Source: Desulfobacteraceae bacterium (lineage in GTDB: Bacteria > Desulfobacterota > Desulfobacteria > Desulfobacterales > UBA5852). From it: a stretch of 64,000 bases of DNA. The position numbers and the translations under genes are program-made. Below, one piece after another: positions 8,730 to 15,394 of this stretch. The notes under the pieces were generated by a model. The model was not told the DNA's origin. It was given only the letters and a program-made list of their open reading frames with translations, and did no database searches. Each line of letters begins with the position of its first letter. Positions within the stretch are counted from its first letter, which is position 1. The DNA is taken from NCBI GenBank assembly GCA_014237395.1, contig JABZFP010000013.1, forward strand, positions 104,202 to 168,201. Direction: 5' to 3'.

Positions 8730-9655
8730 TGGAAGACCTGGCCTTTATCGGGCAGATTGCGGTCAAATCCTCCATCGCCGTGCTGCTGGCGACTTTGGGG
8801 GAAATTGTGGCCGAGCGCAGTGGCGTCCTCAATCTGGGGGTGGAAGGCATGATGCTGGTGGGCGCCCTGTGCGGGGTGGCCGCCGGGGTGGCCACGGGCA
8901 ACCCTGTAATAGCGGCCGCCGCCGGTGCCCTGGCCGGGGGCCTGCTGGCCCTGGTGCATGGGTTTTTCGCCATCACCCTGCGGGTCAACCAGGTCCTGTC
9001 CGGACTGGCTCTCACCATCCTGGGGATGGGGATGACCAGTTTTGTGGGACGTCCTCTCATCGGAACCCCTCCCGGCGTGCGCCTGCGGGCGTTGCCGATT
9101 CCCGGCCTGGCCGATATTCCCGTTATCGGCGATATCCTTTTTCGGCAATCGGCTTTGGCCTATCTGGCCTATATTCTCGTGCCGCTCTGCTGGTTCGTAC
9201 TCTTCCGCACCGGCACCGGCCTGAAAATCCGCGCGGCCGGGGAAGATGCGGCAGCCGTCGACGCCGCCGGCATCGATGTCAACCGTATCCGCTACGGCTG
9301 CACCTTTGTCGGCGGCCTCGGGGCCGGGCTGGCCGGCGCCTACCTTTCCCTGTCCTACACCCCCGGCTGGAAGGAATCCATGACCGGCGGCCAGGGGTGG
9401 GTGGCCATCGCCATGGTCATCTTCGCCACCTGGAATCCGTTGCGGGCCGTGATCGGCGCCTTTCTCTTCGGCGGCCTGACCGCCCTGCAATTCTATTTCC
9501 AGGCCGTCGGTATCGAACTGATCCCGGCCTATATTCTCAAGATGCTGCCCTATGTTTTGACCATCGTCGTGATGATTGTGGTCAATGCCGGCATGGGCCG
9601 CCGCCGTTTCAGCGGTCCGGCCGCCCTGGGCATTCCCTTCAGCCGGGAAGGATAG
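8726..9655 (+). CDS. Nucleoside ABC importer permease 2 (NupQ-like)
   Basis: A 309-residue permease of the same family, rich in hydrophobic segments. It contains GEIVAERSGVLNLGVEGMM, the hallmark of the second permease of BMP-type nucleoside importers, and the later LRVNQVLSGLALTI. The ATG at 8726 overlaps the preceding stop by four bases. It ends the operon of binding protein, phosphoribosyltransferase, ATPase and two permeases. Confidence 0.9.
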   Translation: MMEDLAFIGQIAVKSSIAVLLATLGEIVAERSGVLNLGVEGMMLVGALCGVAAGVATGNPVIAAAAGALAGGLLALVHGFFAITLRVNQVLSGLALTILGMGMTSFVGRPLIGTPPGVRLRALPIPGLADIPVIGDILFRQSALAYLAYILVPLCWFVLFRTGTGLKIRAAGEDAAAVDAAGIDVNRIRYGCTFVGGLGAGLAGAYLSLSYTPGWKESMTGGQGWVAIAMVIFATWNPLRAVIGAFLFGGLTALQFYFQAVGIELIPAYILKMLPYVLTIVVMIVVNAGMGRRRFSGPAALGIPFSREG

Positions 9656-9753
9656 CGGCTGAAAGGATTTAGCCGATGATTCTTTCGCGAAAAACAAGAG
9701 TGGCAGAAAAACGTCTGGCAGAAAGATCGTGAAGGTCGGAAAACACCGTTATT

Positions 9754-10830
9754 TCAACCGCCGGCCCTCAGGAGATGTTGGATTTCGACGGCCAGACCAC
9801 TTCCGACCGCCTGCGCACCGGCCAGCATCGGCGATCGCCCGGTGAAGGCGCCCATAACGGCGTAAAGGGTCCCAGGACGGATTCTGGACTCGGCCGCCAC
9901 GGCAAAAACCGGCTCCCAGGTCTGGGGTTGGAACTTGGCCTTGAAGTGTTCGAGCCCCCTGAAGTTGTAAAAACGGGTGCCATGCGCCCGCATCCAGCCC
10001 GTCATCACCCTGAGCCACAGCGGGTGCCGGGAGGACAACCGCTCCCCGCGCCGGGACAGGGGTGATGCCCCCAGTGTGATGAAACGGCTGTCTTCGGCGG
10101 CCACGGCATGGGCCGCCGCCGCCACAAGGCTCTCTGCCGTTCCATTAGGCGCCCCGCCGCAACGCACGATCTGCTCCACCAGCCAACCGCTTCGGGCCGG
10201 CACCGGTGCCAGTACCGTGTACCCCACCGGCACGCCGTCCTTTTCAGCCACCCAGAGCCGTCGGGCATCCATGCGTGCGAGCAGATAGGGGTCCGTCATG
10301 AATCCAAGGGCGGGAAGGGATTTTTCCGCCAGCCAGGCCGCCAGACATCGATGGAGCCCTGGGTAATCGGAACGATTGGCCGGCCATTCCGACACCGACA
10401 GGCCTTTGTTGCGCGCCCGGTTGAGCTGATAGCGCAACGCAGCGGCTTCCCGGAACACGGCTGACAGCGCCGCCGGCTGCCATACCGGCTGCGCTCCGAT
10501 GGGAATCACGACATGTCGGCCATCTGACCCCAACCGCTCAGCCAGGGTCGACTCCGCTGCCAGATAGCACACCCGCTGACCTGCATCAGCGGCATCCTGC
10601 TCGAATTCCCGGCCGACCGCCGCCAGCCGCCCCCCGGCACAGACTGGTTCGCCCGCAACCACCCGCACCCCACGATAGATGACAAAGCCCACCACACCAT
10701 CACCCGTTGCCGAAAACCAGTGCGACAGATCCGGGTGCAGGATCTGCCAGCAAGTGGCTGCGCGGCCGCAATCGAAAACAAGGCGTCGGGCGCGTTCAAG
10801 CGTATCGGATGAATCGTCGACAGCAGGCAT
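9754..10830 (-). CDS. DUF2156 protein, aminoacyl-phosphatidylglycerol synthase C-terminal-like
   Basis: A 358-residue soluble protein matching the GNAT-like C-terminal domain of MprF/LPG synthases (DUF2156). Diagnostic stretches are YQLNRARNKGLSV, the acidic EIQ/VEQI region, and FYNFRGLEHFKAKFQPQTWEPVF near the C terminus. In MprF this domain transfers lysine or alanine from tRNA to phosphatidylglycerol, but a flippase domain is attached there and is absent here. Free-standing versions have diverse or unknown acceptors. It lies alone on the minus strand. The function is inferred from fold family only. Confidence 0.7.
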   Translation of the reverse strand: MPAVDDSSDTLERARRLVFDCGRAATCWQILHPDLSHWFSATGDGVVGFVIYRGVRVVAGEPVCAGGRLAAVGREFEQDAADAGQRVCYLAAESTLAERLGSDGRHVVIPIGAQPVWQPAALSAVFREAAALRYQLNRARNKGLSVSEWPANRSDYPGLHRCLAAWLAEKSLPALGFMTDPYLLARMDARRLWVAEKDGVPVGYTVLAPVPARSGWLVEQIVRCGGAPNGTAESLVAAAAHAVAAEDSRFITLGASPLSRRGERLSSRHPLWLRVMTGWMRAHGTRFYNFRGLEHFKAKFQPQTWEPVFAVAAESRIRPGTLYAVMGAFTGRSPMLAGAQAVGSGLAVEIQHLLRAGG

Positions 10831-10991
10831 GAATTAGGATCTCTCCTGGTCGGTTTAAAGCGCCGTCAAGACTGTCCGTCAGACAGCAGGTGCAACAAAA
10901 AGGATATTCCCAGGTGCGTTGGATGTATGATCGCCGCCTCTCATACTAAATAGCATCCGGTCCTGACGAATATATCCCGCATGCGGAAGGC

Positions 10992-11038
10992 CTTGTATAC
11001 AAGATTCTTGACAAATAAGAATGAATCTTATTTAGAAT
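10992..11038 (+). promoter_or_regulatory. Promoter with overlapping Fur/PerR-type operator upstream of rubrerythrin
   Basis: TTGACA (11008-11013) and TTTAGA (11031-11036) are spaced 17 nt. The spacer is filled by a perfect inverted repeat: AAATAAGA (11013-11020), five bases ATGAA, TCTTATTT (11026-11033). An operator sitting exactly between -35 and -10 fits repression. AT-rich palindromes of this size are typical for Fur-family regulators, and rubrerythrin genes are commonly PerR targets. A second palindrome, CTTGTATACAAG, lies just upstream (10992-11003). Confidence 0.65.
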
Positions 11039-11050
11039 ATTGAGGCAAAC

Positions 11051-11311
11051 TTGACGGGCATCGCCACCTGCACCGCCTGCGGCAAAATCATCGTTTTTAA
11101 AAACGACTGCTACGCCGATCTCGAAGTCCCCGCATCCATCAGCGGCACGCTCAGGGTCATCCCTAAACGGGTTGTCCTCAAAGGCCTTCGCGGCGACTGT
11201 GCCTCAGAGCAGCAGGCGATCCATGAACCTTTCCCGCAGCCGGAAGGGCTTTTTTTGACCAATGCACACTTGACCCTAACCCAGAAACATTTCAGAAGGA
11301 GAAAAAAATGA
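11051..11311 (+). pseudogene. Remnant of a Fur/PerR-family regulator C-terminal domain
   Basis: An 86-residue reading frame starting at a TTG with GAGG 5 nt upstream. Residues about 3-50 (ATCTACGKIIVF ... LEVP ... VVLKGLRGDC) follow the pattern of the Fur/PerR dimerisation domain, CxxCGK ... LYGLCPxC. The winged-helix DNA-binding half is missing, and the second CxxC has lost its first cysteine. The promoter lies directly upstream, so an internal deletion of a former perR-like gene is the simplest reading. The frame overlaps the rubrerythrin start by ATGA, so the remnant may still act as a translated leader. It could also be an unrelated small zinc-binding protein. Confidence 0.5.
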
Positions 11312-11829
11312 GCAAGACCACCGACAACCTGAAAGCCGCCTTTGCCGGTGAATCCCAGGCCCGCAACAAGTATACCTTTTTTGCCGAAGTCGCCCGGGAA
11401 GAAGGCTACCACTACATTGCCAAGATTTTCGAGGAAACGGCATTCAACGAAATGCAGCATGCCAAGGACCACCTGAAACTGCTCAACGGCATCAGTGACA
11501 CTCTGACTAATCTAAAGGAAGCCATGGGCGGCGAAGATTATGAGGTGGAGAACATGTACCCGCAAATGGCCAAGGAGGCCGAAGAAGAGGGGCAGACCCT
11601 GGCCAAAATCGCTTTCGAACAGGTCGCCAAGATCGAAGCGCATCACCGGACGCGCTACCAGAAGCTGGTTGAGATGGTCGAAACCGACACCGTCTTCAAA
11701 CGCGAGCAGCCCATCAAATGGAAATGCGGCATCTGTGGTTATATCGTCGAAGGTACCGAGCCGCCGCCCAAGTGCCCGTCCTGTAAGCACCCCAAAGAAT
11801 TCTACGAACCGGCCTGCATGGATTTCTAA
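11308..11829 (+). CDS. rbr: Rubrerythrin
   Basis: A 173-residue non-haem iron peroxidase that detoxifies hydrogen peroxide in anaerobes. The N-terminal four-helix di-iron domain shows AFAGESQARNKYTFFA, then EETAFNEMQHA and a later EVA/EQVAKIEAHH helix supplying the Glu/His ligands. The C-terminal rubredoxin-like domain has WKCGICGY and CPSCKHPKEFYEP, the four iron-binding cysteines. AGAAGGAG lies just before the ATG at 11308. It stands behind the operator-bearing promoter at 11008-11038 and is preceded by a Fur/PerR-like remnant. Confidence 0.95.
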   Translation: MSKTTDNLKAAFAGESQARNKYTFFAEVAREEGYHYIAKIFEETAFNEMQHAKDHLKLLNGISDTLTNLKEAMGGEDYEVENMYPQMAKEAEEEGQTLAKIAFEQVAKIEAHHRTRYQKLVEMVETDTVFKREQPIKWKCGICGYIVEGTEPPPKCPSCKHPKEFYEPACMDF

Positions 11830-11863
11830 CCGCAGGTTCACGCCGTAGAAAATATGCCCCATA

Positions 11864-11907
11864 CCGGACGGCGGGCAGGCATTCCAGTGGAATCCAGCGC
11901 CGTCCGG
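11864..11907. terminator. Inverted repeat downstream of rubrerythrin
   Basis: Arms CCGGACGGCG (11864-11873) and CGCCGTCCGG (11898-11907) are perfectly complementary, with a smaller hairpin in the loop (GGCATTCCA / TGGAATCC). It lies 35 bases after the rbr stop. No T-run follows, so a terminator or mRNA-stabilising role is only probable. Confidence 0.4.
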
Positions 11908-11984
11908 CTGTCCCTACTCAGTGCCGCATTTCACACCGTCATCGCCTGCGGTCCGGGGCAATGGCGAACAGATGGAGATGACGA

Positions 11985-13412
11985 TCACTTTGATTTTCGC
12001 TTCGGGGTATAATAATGGGCCGCGTTATGATGGAAGACATGCGCCGCTTCCATCAGGGTTTCACTGAGGGTGGGATGGGGGTGGATGGTCAACCCCAGGT
12101 CGGTCGCATTGGCGCCCATCTCGATGGCCAGGGTGCCTTCGGCAATCAGTTCGCCGGCACCCTTGCCCACCAGGCCGACGCCCAGAATGCGTTCATTATC
12201 CGGATGGACGATCAATTTCGTAAGGCCATCAGGCGCGCCTAAGGTGGACGCCCGGCTGGAAGCACCCCAGGGGAATCGGGCGACGTCGTAGGCCAGTCCC
12301 TTTTTCTTGGCCTCGGCCTCGGTCATTCCGACCCAGGCGATTTCCGGATCCGTGAAAACCACCGCCGGAATGGCCAGGGGGGCGTAGGCGGATTTCTGAC
12401 CGGCGATCACTTCTACGGCCACGCGCCCCTCGTGGGACGCCTTGTGGGCCAGCATGGGCTGGCCGGCCACATCGCCGATGGCATAGATAGACGCCACGCT
12501 GGTTCGCCGTTGATCGTCAACACGGATGAAACCCTGGTCGTCCGTCGCGATGCCGATGGCCTCCAGCCCCAGCCCGTCGCTACGGGGACGGCGGCCGACG
12601 GCCACCAGGATCTTGTCGAAAAGTCGGTTCTGGTCCTTTCCCTCTTTGTCCTTGAGGGTAACCATGACACCGTTCTTCTGTTTTTTGACCGCCGTTACAG
12701 TGGTCTCGAGCTGGATGTCGTCAAACAAACCCTGCAGGTGCTTTTGCAGAAACCGCACCAGGTCGCGGTCCACGCCAGGCAGCAGCTCCGGCATCATCTC
12801 CACCAGACAGACCTTGGATCCCAGTCCGGCATAGACGCTGCCCAACTCCAGCCCGATGTACCCGCCCCCCACCACCAGCAGCCGGTCGGGAATATCTTCC
12901 AGGTCCAGGGCCGCCGTGGCGTCGAGCACCCGCTCGCCGGCATCCGCGAGCAGGGGAAGGGACACGGCCCGGGAGCCGGTGGCGACGATGGCGTTCTCGA
13001 AGCGCAACGCGCTTTTTTCGCCCTCGCGATCCTTGACTTCGAGGGTCTTGTCATCCTTGAAGACAGCGGTGCCCCGGATATAGGTGATCTTGCGGCGTTT
13101 CACCAGTTGGCCCAAGCCTTCGGTGAGCTGGGCCACCACACGATCCTTCCGTTGCCGCAGGGCGCCCACATCCACGGCCAGGTCTTTGAAGGTCAACCCC
13201 CACTGTTCGCCGTTTTTGGCGTCCTGCACCAGATGCGCGGCATGCAGCAGGGTTTTCGAAGGAATGCACCCCCGGTAAAGGCATACGCCCCCGGGATTGG
13301 CCTCCGGATCGATGAGGGTCACCTGCAACCCGAGATCGGCCGCCAGAAAAGCGGCCGCATACCCGCCCGGTCCCGCGCCGATGATGGCCAGTTGGGTTTT
13401 CGTATCGCTCAT
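11985..13412 (-). CDS. lpdA: Dihydrolipoamide dehydrogenase (E3)
   Basis: A 475-residue flavoprotein that reoxidises dihydrolipoyl groups of the pyruvate dehydrogenase complex with NAD+. The FAD fold GAGPGG is at 12-17, and the redox disulfide GGVCLYRGCIPSK has C44 and C49. The NAD fold is VVGGGYIGLELG, and the C-terminal HPHPTLSE carries the catalytic His-Glu pair. The start ATG at 13412 has AAAGGAG upstream; a ten-residue upstream extension exists but lacks such a site. It is the third gene after aceE and aceF, separated from aceF by about 520 bases of repeat DNA. It could have its own promoter there. Confidence 0.93.
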   Translation of the reverse strand: MSDTKTQLAIIGAGPGGYAAAFLAADLGLQVTLIDPEANPGGVCLYRGCIPSKTLLHAAHLVQDAKNGEQWGLTFKDLAVDVGALRQRKDRVVAQLTEGLGQLVKRRKITYIRGTAVFKDDKTLEVKDREGEKSALRFENAIVATGSRAVSLPLLADAGERVLDATAALDLEDIPDRLLVVGGGYIGLELGSVYAGLGSKVCLVEMMPELLPGVDRDLVRFLQKHLQGLFDDIQLETTVTAVKKQKNGVMVTLKDKEGKDQNRLFDKILVAVGRRPRSDGLGLEAIGIATDDQGFIRVDDQRRTSVASIYAIGDVAGQPMLAHKASHEGRVAVEVIAGQKSAYAPLAIPAVVFTDPEIAWVGMTEAEAKKKGLAYDVARFPWGASSRASTLGAPDGLTKLIVHPDNERILGVGLVGKGAGELIAEGTLAIEMGANATDLGLTIHPHPTLSETLMEAAHVFHHNAAHYYTPKRKSK

Positions 13413-13537
13413 AAATATTGCTCCTTTTGCAGTCACGAGCACCAGTTAGTGATGTTCGCCTTGCGAGATGCAAGTCTTTGCCTTTGAGTGTCCGATTGTA
13501 CGTCTGGCAACTCTCCTGCCCGTGTTTTGGTTTTCAT

Positions 13538-13735
13538 TCCCTTTGTCCCTCGCCGAGCATCCCTTCTGCGGGCGAAAAAGACGCGGCGACTGTTTGAGTC
13601 CCGCTGAAAGCGGGACGAGTTTCGGCGCGTCCGACCGCAGAAGGGACGCGCAGGGCAGCCCCGAAGGGGCCGCGGGACACGGGTGTCTTCTTTTGGTTCG
13701 TTTTCTTCCACATGGAAGAAAATGAACAAGCGATA
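13538..13735. repeat. Long dispersed repeat, copy 1
   Basis: About 200 bases shared with 20926-21117. Common blocks include CCCTTTGTCCC.CGCCGAGCAT, GACTGTTTGAG.CCCGCTGAA, CGGGACACGGG and GAAAATGAA.AAGCGAT. A GC-rich hairpin (CCCGCTGAAAGCGGG) and a terminal palindromic block (GTTTTCTTCCACATGGAAGAAAA) are embedded. No coding frame is convincing, so it looks like a non-autonomous or REP-type element. Confidence 0.7.
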
Positions 13736-13784
13736 TAACAACAAAATTGGTACTATAAATCCGGCAATGAATTACCCCAAGATT

Positions 13785-13862
13785 GTCATTCCGGCGGAGG
13801 CCGGAATCTTTTCCATAACGAACCGGGTTTGCAAGGAGATCCCGTCTTTCGACGGGATGACG
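13785..13862. repeat. Double-hairpin dispersed repeat, diverged copy
   Basis: Begins GTCATTCCGGC and ends ACGGGATGACG. It contains hairpins ATTCCGGC-GGAG-GCCGGAAT and ATCCCGTC-TTTC-GACGGGAT. It has the same architecture as 5229-5299 but with different stem bases, showing compensated stem changes between copies. Confidence 0.7.
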
Positions 13863-13936
13863 TGGGTTTGCATGTAACGTTGCCAAGTTAATATTGCTCC
13901 GGCGCTTCACCGATTTAGGCAGCACTGATAAAGAGC

Positions 13937-15352
13937 TTAAAGCAGGATTGTCAGGCCTTGTTCCAGACTTCTACAGATAAAGACCACAAACCGGGCCGCA
14001 TCGGCCCCGTCCACAATGCGGTGATCATAGGAAAGGCTGAGCGGCAGTATCGTGCGGGGCACGAACTCACCCTCTTTTTCCACGAGCATCCGACGGGCGC
14101 GGCTGACCCCCAGAATGGCGGCCTGGGGCCATACCACCACGGGGGTAAAGGCCGTACCGCCAATGCCGCCCTGGTTGGAGATGGTGAAGGTGGCCCCCTC
14201 GAATTCATCCGGTTTGATCTTTTTGTCACGCGCCCGCTGGGCCACATCGCCGATCGCCACGGCCAGGTCGATAATGCCCTTGTCCTGCACATCCCGGATG
14301 ACCGGCACCAGCAGACCGCGGGGGGTATCCACGGCCAGGCCGATGTGGACATAATCTTTGTAGATCATCTGTTCGTTGGCCGGATCGATGCTGGCGTTGA
14401 AGGCCGGAAAACGGACCAGGGCCGCGGCACAGACTTTCATCAGGACAGCGGTGAGCGTCAGCTTGCCGCCCTGCTTCTCCGCCTGTTTAGCGTGCCTGGC
14501 GATAAACGCCTGCACGTCGGTGATGTCGGCCTCATCGAACTGGGTCACGTGGGGTACGATGCGCCAGGCCGCACTGGTATTCTCGGCCGTCAGGCGGCGC
14601 ACGGTCTCGAGTTTTTCCTTGCGGACGGTGCCCCAGCGGCTGAAATCGGGCAAAGTCGGCTGGTACACGGCCGATGGGTCTTCAACGACAGTTTTCCCTG
14701 ACGCCGCCGGCTGGCCGGTCAGGCGCGCCTTGACGTAGTCGTTGACATCGGCCTGGCTGATACGGCCGTCGCGACCGCTGCCGCGAACCGCGTGGATATC
14801 GACACCCAGTTCACGGGCCAGGCGCCGCACGGAAGGGGCTGCCGGGGCCGGCGGGCCGGCGGTTTCCTCCCGGTCTTCGGACGCATCGGTTTCCCGCGCG
14901 GCAGAAGACCGAGGCGCGTCAGGTTGTTTTTGTTCCTCAGTGGCTGTCTGTGCGTCTTCTTGGTCTGGTGCCGCGTCGTCCTTGGCGGTCGCTTCCGGCG
15001 CGTCCTCGGGTTTTTCTTCCTTTTCCACCGGTTCCGCTGCTTGCCGGTCTTCAGTAGCGGAGGATCCCTGTTGCCGGCCCTCACCCGCTTCGTCCATTTC
15101 GCCAGCAGCGCCGCTGTCCGTCTTGATCCGGACAATGACGTCCCCGACATGCTTCTCATCACCCGCTTCCACCAGGACGTCACTGATCTTCCCGGCATAG
15201 GGCGACGGTATCTCGACGACCGCCTTTTCAGTCTCCATTTCCACCAGCACGTCGTCCACCGCCACGGTGTTGCCGACCTTGACCAACACCTCCACGATAG
15301 TGCCGGATGTCACGTTTTCACTGATTTCGGGTATCTTCACATCTTTGAGCAT
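13937..15352 (-). CDS. aceF: Dihydrolipoamide acetyltransferase (E2) of pyruvate dehydrogenase
   Basis: A 471-residue E2 with one lipoyl domain (residues 1-75, lipoyl lysine K43 in EMETEKAVVE). A long acidic Glu/Ala/Pro linker (about 85-165) follows, then an E3-binding domain (RRLARELGVDIHAVRGSG) and the catalytic acetyltransferase domain. The active-site motif DHRIVDG has H444 and D448. It transfers acetyl groups from lipoyl to CoA. It follows aceE with a 42-base gap and presumably forms one transcript with it. The linker is unusually charged compared with the Ala/Pro linkers of E. coli. Confidence 0.92.
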   Translation of the reverse strand: MLKDVKIPEISENVTSGTIVEVLVKVGNTVAVDDVLVEMETEKAVVEIPSPYAGKISDVLVEAGDEKHVGDVIVRIKTDSGAAGEMDEAGEGRQQGSSATEDRQAAEPVEKEEKPEDAPEATAKDDAAPDQEDAQTATEEQKQPDAPRSSAARETDASEDREETAGPPAPAAPSVRRLARELGVDIHAVRGSGRDGRISQADVNDYVKARLTGQPAASGKTVVEDPSAVYQPTLPDFSRWGTVRKEKLETVRRLTAENTSAAWRIVPHVTQFDEADITDVQAFIARHAKQAEKQGGKLTLTAVLMKVCAAALVRFPAFNASIDPANEQMIYKDYVHIGLAVDTPRGLLVPVIRDVQDKGIIDLAVAIGDVAQRARDKKIKPDEFEGATFTISNQGGIGGTAFTPVVVWPQAAILGVSRARRMLVEKEGEFVPRTILPLSLSYDHRIVDGADAARFVVFICRSLEQGLTILL

Positions 15353-15394
15353 GGGATTTTCCTCGGGTTGATCGCGATTTTAAAAGGATGCCGG

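Larger units (their letters stand above)
13413..13936. other. Intergenic region between lpdA and aceF filled with repeats
   Basis: No gene is supported. Two dispersed repeats fill most of it: a long element at about 13538-13735 and a double hairpin at 13785-13862, each listed separately. Their insertion separates E3 from the E1-E2 genes. Confidence 0.65.

Noticed and set aside
12432..13487. 351-codon plus-strand frame opposite lpdA
   Set aside because: Antisense shadow of a highly conserved gene; no ribosome site or motifs.
13538..13735. Coding frames within the long repeat
   Set aside because: Frames differ between the two copies, while non-coding blocks and stems are conserved, so the element is not protein-coding.
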